DNA of 64,000 nucleotides from Bacteroidota bacterium (GTDB lineage Bacteria; Bacteroidota; Bacteroidia; Bacteroidales; JAAUTT01). The stretch covers positions 1 through 64,000 of the forward strand of contig JAJYAG010000012.1 in NCBI GenBank assembly GCA_021779665.1, written 5' to 3'. The notes beneath the pieces are model-generated. The model did not search any database, was not told the origin of the DNA, and was given only the letters and a program-made list of their open reading frames with translations. The translations under genes and the position numbers were made by a program. Below are positions 1-7,861 of the stretch, piece by piece; the stretch's first letter is position 1, and each line of letters starts with the position of its first letter.

Positions 1-2
1 CG

Positions 3-44
3 AAGATAAAAGCGCTGGAAGAACGGATAGCGATGTTAGGATAA
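3..44 (+). CDS. C-terminal end of an unidentified protein (partial)
   Basis: Only about 13 codons are inside the window. They read as a charged, leucine-bearing helix (KIKALEERIAMLG) followed by TAA, and the hairpin terminator begins 7 bases later. The amphipathic ending resembles the C-terminal coiled coil of many tail-fibre or chaperone-type proteins, but this is too little to assign a function. Frame 2 is also open to a TGA at 50-52, so the frame choice rests on the helix-like composition. Confidence 0.4.
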   Translation, partial: KIKALEERIAMLG

Positions 45-51
45 AAAAGTG

Positions 52-76
52 AAAAGCCTCTAAATCGGAGGCTTTT
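52..76. terminator. bidirectional rho-independent terminator
   Basis: A perfect 9-bp stem (AAAAGCCTC / GAGGCTTTT) with loop TAAATCG is followed by T-rich sequence on the plus strand and preceded by A-rich sequence, so it can act in both directions. It separates the upstream plus-strand gene from the convergent toxin gene, whose stop codon lies at the edge of the stem. Confidence 0.8.
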
Positions 77-381
77 TACTTTTTAAAGGGTTTTGTATTT
101 GAAATCAACCTTGCACAATTATGAATAGTCAATATGTCAATCCGATTTTCATGGACAATACTGTAAACAATCCTGTAATTTCCTCTTACCAGTTGACGAA
201 TTAATTTGTTATCAAATTCTGGTACAACCATTCCGGCATGGGGGTGAGATTCTAAAATATCTACAGATTCGAACAACTCATTAACTGTAATCTCCGCATA
301 CTTTATAGAATTTTTTGCAATATATTCTCCAATATCATTCAAATCCTGTATAGCAGTATCCGTCCAGATTATTTTAACCAT
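76..381 (-). CDS. RelE/ParE-family toxin
   Basis: The 101-residue protein has the ParE/RelE layout: an N-terminal strand (KIIWTDTAIQDL), two helices with an I-EYI-K core, and the C-terminal block RQLVRGNYRIVYSI followed by a hydrophobic strand (RIDILTIHNCAR). ParE relatives act on DNA gyrase and RelE relatives cleave mRNA on the ribosome; the sequence does not tell which applies here. It is downstream of, and overlaps by 13 bases, the small antitoxin-like gene, the usual antitoxin-first order. Full length, with no damage seen. The family call is firm; the target is unknown. Confidence 0.85.
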   Translation of the reverse strand: MVKIIWTDTAIQDLNDIGEYIAKNSIKYAEITVNELFESVDILESHPHAGMVVPEFDNKLIRQLVRGNYRIVYSIVHENRIDILTIHNCARLISNTKPFKK

Positions 382-551
382 TTCTTTAATTTTTCTTTTG
401 CCTCTTCCTTTGTATTTACGCGACCTTCAGCAGAGTCAGCAATACCTTTTTGAACTTTTTCAAGAAAAATTACATGGTCGATAACCTGATCAACAGATAA
501 GTCTTCAGGCAAGTTGTGAAGAGAATCAATGAGTTGCGCTTTTGTAATCAT
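369..551 (-). CDS. putative antitoxin of the ParE-type pair
   Basis: A small acidic and basic helical protein of 60 residues if translation begins at the second methionine (MITKAQLIDSL), or 66 from the upstream ATG at 569; I prefer the inner start because the first six residues look like untranslated leader. The N-terminal part (NLPEDLSVDQVIDHVIFLEKVQKGI) looks like a short dimerisation or DNA-binding segment, and the C-terminal lysine/glutamate helix would wrap the toxin. I infer antitoxin function from size and overlap with the toxin gene. It probably represses its own promoter, but no operator was identified. Confidence 0.7.
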   Translation of the reverse strand: MITKAQLIDSLHNLPEDLSVDQVIDHVIFLEKVQKGIADSAEGRVNTKEEAKEKLKKWLK

Positions 552-623
552 GGTGGAACTTTTAATCAAAACTAAGAAATAGGGATATCATTTACAATTA
601 CATTTTTTAAAACTTCTCCCCAA

Positions 624-2216
624 CTACTTCTCAAACCCTCTTTTATACAGCGCAATAAAATCTTCGGAAGAGTTTACCGGTTCTTTCACTACTCTCATCC
701 GGAGTTTTTGCTTGTGCACTCCGGGTGCCAGATTTTTAAAGTCCTTATCGGTAAAAACAGCCAGCCGGTTATCGTATGTCACTATCCAGATGGAATTCCT
801 GGCTTTGGAGTTGAACCGCACGTCCTGCTCAGGATAGCATATTGTAAGAGAATTATTGGTTTCGTCGACCAAATGCGCTGTTTGCTGATATACCGTATCG
901 TTGATGTAAAAAACCGGCACAATGGCTCTTTCGTTGGGGATGGTCCTTATCCGGTCGCAATTCCAGATACCAAAATTTCCGATGCTGAAACTGCGGATGA
1001 TATTTTCCCGTGTCATTCCTGCAGCAAGAGTCATTTCCACAAGTCTGGATGAATCGGCCACCATCTGATCAAGTGTCACCACTTTTGGAACATCGTTTCT
1101 TTTCCTGATTTCAAGAGCATTCTGATATTCCTTGTAAAGACTGTCGTAACGCACTTTGGCTTTTGCATAATCCATACCCGACAATACAGGGCGCACGCGA
1201 TAACGGCACGAGTCCCTTCCCGCCCTGAAGCTCAGGTAATAACACATGGCATCGGAAGCCGGTGTTAACGTTACATCTTCCCAGGTTATGGCAGCATGCT
1301 TTTTATTTAATGACTTATAGGTATCGTCGATCTCGAAAACAGTTTTCCCGTAGAGCTCCAATTCAGGAAATTCGCCCTTTACAAGATCAAGTTTGATGTG
1401 AAACTTATCGTTTCGTGCCATGAGCGGCTGTTTAGGTTTTTCAGGTACAGGGAAGTCTTTAACTCTTTCGATGGTATCGACCACTGCTTTCTGCTTTTTG
1501 GACCGGGAAGCCGACCGATGCTCCTTTTTTATTCCTAGCTTGTCTTTTCCCCTGTATTGCCAGTTACGGGCCAGGGTATCCAGATAATAAAGATTATAAT
1601 TGTCTTCCTCCTTTGTCGAAACCAGAGAGATATCAATTTTACGTCCTTCTCTGATTTTTAAAGGTTTCCCATCCTTCATGGCATAAATTTCTATCATACC
1701 GGCCGACTCGAAAGTGGCCCTCACTCCTGCACTATCGTAAACCATCGGAATACCGGAAAGAAAGATTTCTGCAGGAGTTGGGAACTCGCGAAAAATAAAT
1801 TGAATGCCCGAAGTAACAGGATTACCTTTTTCATCTTCAAGGCAATTTTTAGGAATTTTTATAAACGAACCTAAAGAGGTACGGATTACAGTATCGTTGG
1901 CATTGGAAATTTCAGCCCGTTCAAAAGGAATGTCCCATGTCGTAACGGGCGGATTGATAAATGCTTCCTTTGCTACAATTTTTTTTCCTAAAATTGTATA
2001 ATCGATAGTTCTTTTTACCGGAAAAAAGGCAATAAAGATGATTACAATAACTGCTACTGCAGCAAGAGAGCTGATAAGAATGTTCCTTACTTTAAGTTTT
2101 GGAAAGCGTGGCTTTGTAGCCGAATACTTTTCCATAAGATTACTGAAGTTTTTATAGCCTTTAATTTCGCTATCGGAGATCTGAGGCCTGTTTATATGGA
2201 TTATCTTTTTCTTCAT
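624..2216 (-). CDS. single-pass membrane protein in a sigma-factor operon, possible atypical anti-sigma factor
   Basis: This 530-residue protein has a basic cytoplasmic N-terminus of about 45 residues, one strong membrane segment at about 46-68 (ISSLAAVAVIVIIFIAFF), and a large C-terminal region that should be periplasmic. The region after the membrane segment contains a beta-rich part (FIKIPKNCLEDEKGNPVTSGIQFIFREF) resembling ZU5-like domains, then a basic linker near 225-250. It starts 3 bases after the sigma gene stops, so the two are probably translated together. Membrane topology and position fit an anti-sigma factor with an extracytoplasmic sensor, but there is no FecR or zinc-finger anti-sigma motif. 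I do not recognise the family; function is inferred from context. Confidence 0.6.
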   Translation of the reverse strand: MKKKIIHINRPQISDSEIKGYKNFSNLMEKYSATKPRFPKLKVRNILISSLAAVAVIVIIFIAFFPVKRTIDYTILGKKIVAKEAFINPPVTTWDIPFERAEISNANDTVIRTSLGSFIKIPKNCLEDEKGNPVTSGIQFIFREFPTPAEIFLSGIPMVYDSAGVRATFESAGMIEIYAMKDGKPLKIREGRKIDISLVSTKEEDNYNLYYLDTLARNWQYRGKDKLGIKKEHRSASRSKKQKAVVDTIERVKDFPVPEKPKQPLMARNDKFHIKLDLVKGEFPELELYGKTVFEIDDTYKSLNKKHAAITWEDVTLTPASDAMCYYLSFRAGRDSCRYRVRPVLSGMDYAKAKVRYDSLYKEYQNALEIRKRNDVPKVVTLDQMVADSSRLVEMTLAAGMTRENIIRSFSIGNFGIWNCDRIRTIPNERAIVPVFYINDTVYQQTAHLVDETNNSLTICYPEQDVRFNSKARNSIWIVTYDNRLAVFTDKDFKNLAPGVHKQKLRMRVVKEPVNSSEDFIALYKRGFEK

Positions 2217-2219
2217 GAC

Positions 2220-2789
2220 TTAAGCGTTTTCGAGATTTACCAGCTTCTTTACCTTATCGAGCACACGGTAAAGCTTCACTTTGGCATTGTTTTCGGTGAT
2301 GTTGAGAATTTCTCCAATTTCCCGGAAGGGCCGCCCTTCGAAGTAGCGCATTTCGACGAGCAACAAATCCTGATCCTCAAGTTTCGTCTGCGCTTCGGCA
2401 ATGGCTTGGTGAAGCTCTTCCGAAATCTCCATTTCAAAATTTTCGGCCATTTCGGTGAGGCCGGAGCTTTCGATATTGAGAACCCTGAACTTCCGGGAAC
2501 GGGTGTAATAATTTGCTGTTTCGCTAATGGCAATACGACACAACCAGGCAAAAAACGGCAGTCCCCGGGGTTGAAACTTACGGATATTCGTCAGCGCTTT
2601 TAAAAAGACCTGGGAAACCACATCGGCAGTTGCATCTTTCGAATCCATGCGTTGATAAACGAACCGGAACACGGGTTCAAAATACCGGTTATACAATGGT
2701 TCGAAGTTGTTTGGGTCGGCCTTGGCTTTTTCGATCCAGGTCACTTCTTCACCGATTTCCACTGGAGATAAATAAATTAAAGAGCTCAT
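2220..2789 (-). CDS. ECF RNA polymerase sigma factor
   Basis: The 189-residue protein has sigma region 2 at about 30-95 (FEPLYNRYFEPVFRFVYQRM, then PFFAWLCRIAISETANYY) and region 4 at about 135-180, with a helix-turn-helix RPFREIGEILNITENNAKVKLYR. Length and two-domain layout are those of an ECF sigma factor. Its ATG overlaps the stop of the TonB-like gene by 4 bases, and the membrane protein follows after 3 bases, so all three form one operon. It presumably directs a regulon responding to an envelope signal; its target promoters are not visible here. Confidence 0.92.
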   Translation of the reverse strand: MSSLIYLSPVEIGEEVTWIEKAKADPNNFEPLYNRYFEPVFRFVYQRMDSKDATADVVSQVFLKALTNIRKFQPRGLPFFAWLCRIAISETANYYTRSRKFRVLNIESSGLTEMAENFEMEISEELHQAIAEAQTKLEDQDLLLVEMRYFEGRPFREIGEILNITENNAKVKLYRVLDKVKKLVNLENA

Positions 2790-3241
2790 TCCTGAAGTTT
2801 AAAGATGACTGGAAGTGTAAAAAGTTGTTTTACCTTTTTGCCTCCCTGTCTCGGAGGGGTCCAGAGCGGTGATGATGAAATAACCCGCACGGCTTCAGCA
2901 TCGAGGCTCGGATCGACACTTCGCAGCACTTTAACCTCATCCACTTTCCCGGTTTCATTTACCACAAACTGAATATACACTTTCCCTTCTATCTCATTCT
3001 CGACAGCAAATGGCGGATATTTCACATGTTGCATAACCCATGTGTTAAAATTGCTGAGATCGCCTCTCTGGAAAGTTGCAGGTTCTTCAACCACCAGAAA
3101 AGAGGCTGGAATATTTGCCTCTTTAACTATTACCCCAACAGGTTTTTTCCGAACCTTGAAAACTACCTGGTTGGAGATTGATTGTGAAAAGGAAAACTGA
3201 ACAAACAGAAACGTTGAAAACAAAACCAAAGCGACTTTCAT
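2786..3241 (-). CDS. secreted TonB C-terminal domain protein
   Basis: The 151-residue protein starts with a signal peptide (MKVALVLFSTFLFVQFSFSQ) and ends in a TonB C-terminal domain at about 65-150: YPPFAVENEIEGKVYIQFVVNETGKVDEVKVLRSVDPSLDAEAVRVI. Classical TonB carries an N-terminal membrane anchor and a proline-rich spanner. Here there is a cleavable-looking signal and almost no linker, so this is not a standard energy transducer and probably works as a free periplasmic or lipid-free envelope protein. It is the first gene of the sigma-factor operon (ATGA overlap), suggesting the sigma system senses something linked to this domain. A near-match to a -7 box (TATCTTTTG) lies upstream. Confidence 0.85.
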   Translation of the reverse strand: MKVALVLFSTFLFVQFSFSQSISNQVVFKVRKKPVGVIVKEANIPASFLVVEEPATFQRGDLSNFNTWVMQHVKYPPFAVENEIEGKVYIQFVVNETGKVDEVKVLRSVDPSLDAEAVRVISSSPLWTPPRQGGKKVKQLFTLPVIFKLQE

Positions 3242-3347
3242 AAGCTGTGTTTTATTGGATAACCCAAAATGTATTCAAAAGATACAGGTGAGACTGAACT
3301 TTTTTCTGCCTTATAGCAAATTCTTTGCTAAACTTTTGGATTTTAAT

Positions 3348-5108
3348 TTATAAGGAAGGTTCCTTACTCACAGGAAGTGTAAAATGGAAGGTGGTTCCCG
3401 CTCCTACTTCACTTTCGACCCAGATGGAGCCGTTATGTTTCTCGATAAAGCTTTTGCAGAGAATCAGCCCTAAACCGCTGCTAGCTTCTCCTTCAGTACC
3501 CTTTCGACTTATATGGGCATCGATTTTAAAAATATTCGACAGAAGTTCAGGAGACATTCCAATTCCGGAATCCTGAACTATCACCTCAACCTGGTTTTCT
3601 GATTCAAAAGCAGTGATTGCTATTATTCCACCTTTGGGTGTAAACTTTATTGCATTGGAGATGAGGTTCCGGAGTATGGACAAAAGATAGTACCTGTCAG
3701 CATATACCTTTAGGTACGAAGGGACATTGGTTTCTATGGTAATGGATTTTACACGGGCCGATTCGATCAGCATAGAAAGGCTTTCATTCACAATCTGGTT
3801 TAATTCCGTTATTTCAGGTCGGAATGGAATTACGCCCTGTTCTATGCGCGACCATTCAAGAAGGTTCTCGAGCAACTGAAAAAGATTGGATGCCGAGAAG
3901 TTTAACTTGCCTAAAAGTTCTTTTAAACGAGCTTGTGAAAGTGCATGAAATTGTTCATTGATCATTTCAGTCAATCCCTGGAAAGATGCGAACGGACTTC
4001 TTAAATCGTGAGCCATAATGGAAAAGAACTTGTCTTTTTCTTTATTCAGCTTTTTGAGTTGCTCATTCTTGCTCTTAATCTCTTCCTCAGCAGCTTTTCT
4101 TTCACTAATATCGCGTACAACTCCTAACAGGTGAGTTTCTCCATTCAGTTTTAAAGTTCTTGCCGATAATAACCCTGTGCAGGTATATCCTTTTTTATGC
4201 CGAAAAAATAACTCGAAATTCTCGCAATAGCCCTTTTGAGTTACAATCTGCAACATTCTGTCTCTTTCAGCCGGATTTTCCCATAATGGTAGAGATAATG
4301 TGTCGTTACCAACAAATTCGTCCCTGGTGTATCCTGTTATCCTTGTGAAACCTTCGTTGCAATCGGTAATTTTGCCATCTTCAAAACGGGTGATGATAAT
4401 TGCATCGGGACTGGTTTTAAAAATGAGTTCGAAATGAGTTTTGGCTTCGGTTATTCCGGCATTTAACTTTTGATTCAGCATCATGATAAATCCGAAAGTC
4501 CACATTAAACTAACAATCAAAGCATCAAAATATGGAATATAATTGGCAAGGCTGGGGGAAAACACGTTGTCTACAGATGCGCCGTTTACTATAATTACAG
4601 CCCGTGCAATAAAAACACCTCCATGAATCAAAAATACCACAGCATTCAGATTAGCTGTAAGGCGAATGGCTTTTGTGTTGTATTTAATGATTTGGTAGGC
4701 AGTAAAAAAGGATATCAGGGCAAAAAACAAGCTTATATTGACAGAGCGGATTTCAATATTATCATCAACAAAAACATAATAGAAGTGAATGACCGAAAAA
4801 GTTAAAAATGTATATAGAATTAGCCTGTAATTGACTTTCCTTCCTAAAAACTTCACTATCCCGATGTAAATAAAAAAGGGGCCGATCAAAAGGACCAGAT
4901 TCTGAATGAGAATTATTGGAAAGGTAAGAAAAGGAATTGCTCTTAAAAGAATAATAATAAAACCGAGCATTTCTGCTGCACTCCATAGCAGCCACCATCC
5001 TGGACCTTCAACTTCCTTATTAGCTTTATACTGGTAAAAGAATACCACTATCTGCATTAAATGCGTAATGCCTAAAACAAGGGCCAGTGTCCGAAGGTCG
5101 ATATTCAT
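3348..5108 (-). CDS. membrane PAS sensor histidine kinase
   Basis: The 586-residue kinase has an N-terminal membrane module of about seven segments (residues 5-215). A PAS domain follows at about 225-345 (FELIFKTSPDAIIITRFEDG with a PAC motif near GVVRDISERKAAEEEI), then a HisKA domain with the phosphorylated histidine in FFSIMAHDLRSPF, and an HATPase_c domain with N, G1 and G2 boxes (NLISNAIKFT, DSGIGM, GLGLILCKSF). The partner response regulator is not adjacent, so it is an orphan kinase here. The signal perceived by the membrane part is unknown. It lies between two unrelated minus-strand units and appears to be its own transcript. Confidence 0.92.
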   Translation of the reverse strand: MNIDLRTLALVLGITHLMQIVVFFYQYKANKEVEGPGWWLLWSAAEMLGFIIILLRAIPFLTFPIILIQNLVLLIGPFFIYIGIVKFLGRKVNYRLILYTFLTFSVIHFYYVFVDDNIEIRSVNISLFFALISFFTAYQIIKYNTKAIRLTANLNAVVFLIHGGVFIARAVIIVNGASVDNVFSPSLANYIPYFDALIVSLMWTFGFIMMLNQKLNAGITEAKTHFELIFKTSPDAIIITRFEDGKITDCNEGFTRITGYTRDEFVGNDTLSLPLWENPAERDRMLQIVTQKGYCENFELFFRHKKGYTCTGLLSARTLKLNGETHLLGVVRDISERKAAEEEIKSKNEQLKKLNKEKDKFFSIMAHDLRSPFASFQGLTEMINEQFHALSQARLKELLGKLNFSASNLFQLLENLLEWSRIEQGVIPFRPEITELNQIVNESLSMLIESARVKSITIETNVPSYLKVYADRYYLLSILRNLISNAIKFTPKGGIIAITAFESENQVEVIVQDSGIGMSPELLSNIFKIDAHISRKGTEGEASSGLGLILCKSFIEKHNGSIWVESEVGAGTTFHFTLPVSKEPSL

Positions 5109-5183
5109 TGATAAAACAATCCAATCATTTCTTAATAAAGATAGAAAAAATGATTGGAAACCCGCTTCAGCTAACAGATAAAA

Positions 5184-5211
5184 AAGGCCGAAGAGTTCAA
5201 TCTTCAGCCTT
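5184..5211 (-). terminator. rho-independent terminator of the GH109-like gene
   Basis: Read on the minus strand, AAGGCTGAAGA and TCTTCGGCCTT form an 11-bp stem with one mismatch, followed by a run of six T. It lies 24-51 bases past the stop of the minus-strand oxidoreductase gene. Confidence 0.75.
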
Positions 5212-5234
5212 AAATTATTGTCATACGAAGTTTC

Positions 5235-6575
5235 TTAATAATCGTCGCCCTGCGCAAAAATGCTCTTGCGGTTCATCCATTTGCCACGGGTAAAATCGGG
5301 GAACATCTGTGGCTGACTGCCTTGTGCAAGCGACATTTCCGATAAAGGAGTTACAGCACTCCAGGCAGCGGCATCGTAAGCATCGAGCGGAGCCTCAGTT
5401 TTACGTTTTACAATTTCAACAAAAGCACGATCCACAAAGAAGTCCATACCGCCATGACCGGCACCGGTGGCTTCAGGACCAAATTTTTTCCATAACGGAT
5501 GGTCGTATTGACTGAGCCAATTGTTGGCATCGTCCCATTTGTGCGGCTGACTTTTTCCTTCGATATAAAGTGTATCGCCATCGTCCATCCACAAACCTTG
5601 TGTTCCCTGAACACGGAAACCTAACGAATATGGGCGTGGCAGATTGGTGTCGTGAATAACTACAATGTTTTCGCCATTATAGGTGTTGATCACCGAAGTG
5701 ACAATATCTCCCAGTTTGAAGCGTACCTTGGCATTGGGATGGTTTTCACCTCCTTTTTCAACAATATATTTGTTCAATCCGCGGGTTTTTGTTGCAGTAG
5801 AAGTAATGCTTAAAAAGCGGTTACCGTAGTTAATATCCATCATGGTTGCTATAGGGCCAAGGCCATGGGTCGGATACAGGTCCGCATTCTGCATCACAGA
5901 GTGCTGTGTGCGCCAGTGAGCTTCGTGAACACCCTTTTCGCCGAATTCGACCCCCGGCTCAAACTTCACCTGGCGCAAATCGTGTTCATAACCGCAATGA
6001 GCGTACATCATCTCGCCAAACATACCCTGACGAACCATGTTCAGAACAGCCATCACATCGCGGCGGTAGCAAACATTCTCGAGAATCATCATCGGAACCC
6101 TGGTTTGCTCGTAGGTGTTAACCAGATCCCAGCATTCTTCCAAAGTTAAAGCTGCCGATACTTCCAGACCGGCATACTTTCCGGCCTTCATAGCGGCAAC
6201 AGCCATGGTGGTATGCCATATCCAGGGAGTAGCAATCACAACCCCTTCAATATCGGTGCGCTGAAGCATTTTCTCGAAAGCTCTGTCACCATCTTTATAC
6301 TCGGCAGCCTTGGGGCGTCCCGACTTTGTGATCATATTCTGGGCAATTTCGATCCGGGTGGGATCGATATCGCAGATGGCAGGAACTTCAACATCAGGAC
6401 GCTGAAGAATGTTATTCAAATGGTTACATCCGCGCAACCCAACTCCGATAAAGCCAATACGAACTTTATCCTTTAACTTTTCCTTGTCAAAAATCATGGA
6501 TGGTGCAAATGCTAACCCTGCTGCTGCCAAACCCGATGATTTTACGAAAGACCGACGATCAATAGTAGTGCTCAT
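5235..6575 (-). CDS. GH109-like NAD-dependent glycosidase of the Gfo/Idh/MocA fold, Tat-exported
   Basis: The 446-residue protein begins with a twin-arginine signal (RRSFVKSSGLAAAGLAFAPS), followed by a Rossmann domain (VRIGFIGVGLRGCNHLNNIL). GH109 alpha-N-acetylgalactosaminidases keep NAD bound during hydrolysis, and this protein has their characteristic blocks: ATPWIWHTTMAVAAMKAGK, the substrate-side YPTHGLGP (Tyr and His being catalytic-region residues in the family) and the late GHGGMDFFVDR. It probably removes N-acetylgalactosamine or a related sugar in the periplasm. Length is normal for the family. It is monocistronic with its own terminator. The exact substrate is uncertain, since several Gfo/Idh relatives share the scaffold. 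Confidence 0.88.
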   Translation of the reverse strand: MSTTIDRRSFVKSSGLAAAGLAFAPSMIFDKEKLKDKVRIGFIGVGLRGCNHLNNILQRPDVEVPAICDIDPTRIEIAQNMITKSGRPKAAEYKDGDRAFEKMLQRTDIEGVVIATPWIWHTTMAVAAMKAGKYAGLEVSAALTLEECWDLVNTYEQTRVPMMILENVCYRRDVMAVLNMVRQGMFGEMMYAHCGYEHDLRQVKFEPGVEFGEKGVHEAHWRTQHSVMQNADLYPTHGLGPIATMMDINYGNRFLSITSTATKTRGLNKYIVEKGGENHPNAKVRFKLGDIVTSVINTYNGENIVVIHDTNLPRPYSLGFRVQGTQGLWMDDGDTLYIEGKSQPHKWDDANNWLSQYDHPLWKKFGPEATGAGHGGMDFFVDRAFVEIVKRKTEAPLDAYDAAAWSAVTPLSEMSLAQGSQPQMFPDFTRGKWMNRKSIFAQGDDY

Positions 6576-6667
6576 TGTTTAGTAAATTAGATGCAGCAAT
6601 TTAAAAAATGATTTGAGTTTATCAGGTGAGAAAGATCAATTATTTCTTCCTGAAGTTATATCCATAC

Positions 6668-7069
6668 TTATCCTTGAACCTTTCTGAACAGTTCTTCTAC
6701 GGATACACCATTAATCTTCATTCCTTTAATATTGCAGTTTACAAGTTCCACACCTTCCATATTGCAGGCTGTATAGGTACTGCCGCCGAAATCACAATTA
6801 TCAAAAATCATGGGATAATGTTTATTTTCGGAACTGTATGCAGGATGTCCCGGAGGCGGATTTCCAATATTCCGAAAAGCAGCCCCGCTCAATCGCGCTC
6901 CGTTAATCTCCATTCCCGAAAGATTTGCGTTGGAAACTTTTGTTCCAACCATAGTGACATCATCCAAAACCAGATTTCTGAGACTTACGGTATTAAAAGT
7001 TGATCCGTCGAGTTGACTGTTTTTAACTTCCAATTTGTAGTGTGAGTTAGTTATTTTAAAATTTTCCAT
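6668..7069 (-). CDS. pentapeptide-repeat-like protein
   Basis: The 133-residue protein consists largely of A(N/D)LxG-type steps: VSNANLSGMEINGARLSGAAF, then after a proline-rich insertion (NPPPGHPAYSSENKH) a second block FDNCDFGGSTYTACNMEGVELVNCNIKGM. This pattern folds as a right-handed quadrilateral beta-helix. There is no signal peptide, so it is probably cytoplasmic. Known pentapeptide proteins range from gyrase protectors to structural scaffolds; this one has no diagnostic extra domain. It is transcribed divergently from the fecI-type gene across a 209-bp gap that holds the ECF promoter candidate. Function is unknown. Confidence 0.75.
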   Translation of the reverse strand: MENFKITNSHYKLEVKNSQLDGSTFNTVSLRNLVLDDVTMVGTKVSNANLSGMEINGARLSGAAFRNIGNPPPGHPAYSSENKHYPMIFDNCDFGGSTYTACNMEGVELVNCNIKGMKINGVSVEELFRKVQG

Positions 7070-7183
7070 CCTGATAACATTGGTTTATGCAATATTACGG
7101 TTTTTATTGGTTGCAGACTGTTTTTGATTATTGAAATGATGGAAAGCCGGGTTCCATTCATGTAGAAAAAATAAAAATTGAGT

Positions 7184-7208
7184 AGGGGTATTCAATCTTT
7201 AACCTGTC
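7184..7208 (+). promoter_or_regulatory. candidate ECF-sigma promoter upstream of the fecI-type gene
   Basis: AGGGGT, 13 bases, CCTGTC. The same two hexamers with exactly the same spacing occur at 10857-10881 in front of the second repeat-protein gene. A GGGG-type -35 with a GTC-type -10 fits ECF promoters. Its position about 70 bases before the sigma gene suggests autoregulation by the sigma factor encoded here. Confidence 0.6.
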
Positions 7209-7278
7209 TTAAGGTAAAAATAATATCACGCTTTGGATAGCTTATTGATTTTGGATATTTTAGCGGAAAGTTCAAATT

Positions 7279-7860
7279 GTGATATTAGCTGAGAAAGAAT
7301 TTAACGAAGCATTGCAACAGAGCAACATGATTGTTTTTGAACAGGTGTTCCGAAACTATTATGAGCGTCTGTGCAACTATGCTAACACATTTTTGAACGA
7401 TATGGACGAAGCGGAAGAAATAGTGCAGAGCACATTTCTGGGATTATGGGAAAAGCGTTCGGGTATACAGATTCACACAGCCTTGAAATCGTATCTGTAT
7501 CAGTCGGTGCACAACAGTTGCCTCAATCATCTGGATCATTTAAAAGTCCGGCGAGCGCACCGTGAATATTACATACACCACTCCGACATTGCTGTCGACT
7601 CGGGTTCTCAGGTAGCCGTAGCCAACGAGCTCGAAAAACAGATTGAAGAAGCTATATCTTCTCTGCCGCCGCAATGCCAAACAGTATTCCGGCTAAGCCG
7701 TTTCGAGCAGTTAACTTATGCCGAAATCGCTGAGCAATTGAATATCTCGGTAAAAACAATCGAAAACCACATGGGAAAAGCTTTGAAGATAATGAGAGAA
7801 AAGCTGAAGGATTATCTTCCACTTCTTTTGTGGCTTTTGTTCAGAAATAATATGAATTAA
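7279..7860 (+). CDS. FecI-type ECF sigma factor
   Basis: The 193-residue protein carries sigma region 2 at about 20-90 (FRNYYERLCNYANTFL, AEEIVQSTFLGLWEK, LKSYLYQSVHNSCLNHL) and region 4 at about 130-185 (LPPQCQTVFRLSRFEQLTYAEIAEQLNISVKTIENHMGKALK). This is the Bacteroidota FecI pattern. The GTG start at 7279 gives the usual short leader; an in-frame ATG at 7327 would cut close to region 2. The fecR-type gene starts one base after the stop. I infer that it is held by FecR and released by a signal through the STN domain of the neighbouring repeat protein. Confidence 0.93.
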   Translation: MILAEKEFNEALQQSNMIVFEQVFRNYYERLCNYANTFLNDMDEAEEIVQSTFLGLWEKRSGIQIHTALKSYLYQSVHNSCLNHLDHLKVRRAHREYYIHHSDIAVDSGSQVAVANELEKQIEEAISSLPPQCQTVFRLSRFEQLTYAEIAEQLNISVKTIENHMGKALKIMREKLKDYLPLLLWLLFRNNMN

Positions 7861-7861
7861 A

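Noticed and set aside
2850-2856. AGGGGT matches at about 2854 and 45271 as further ECF promoter candidates.
   Set aside because: Both lie inside coding sequence and CCTGTC is absent at the 13-base spacing.
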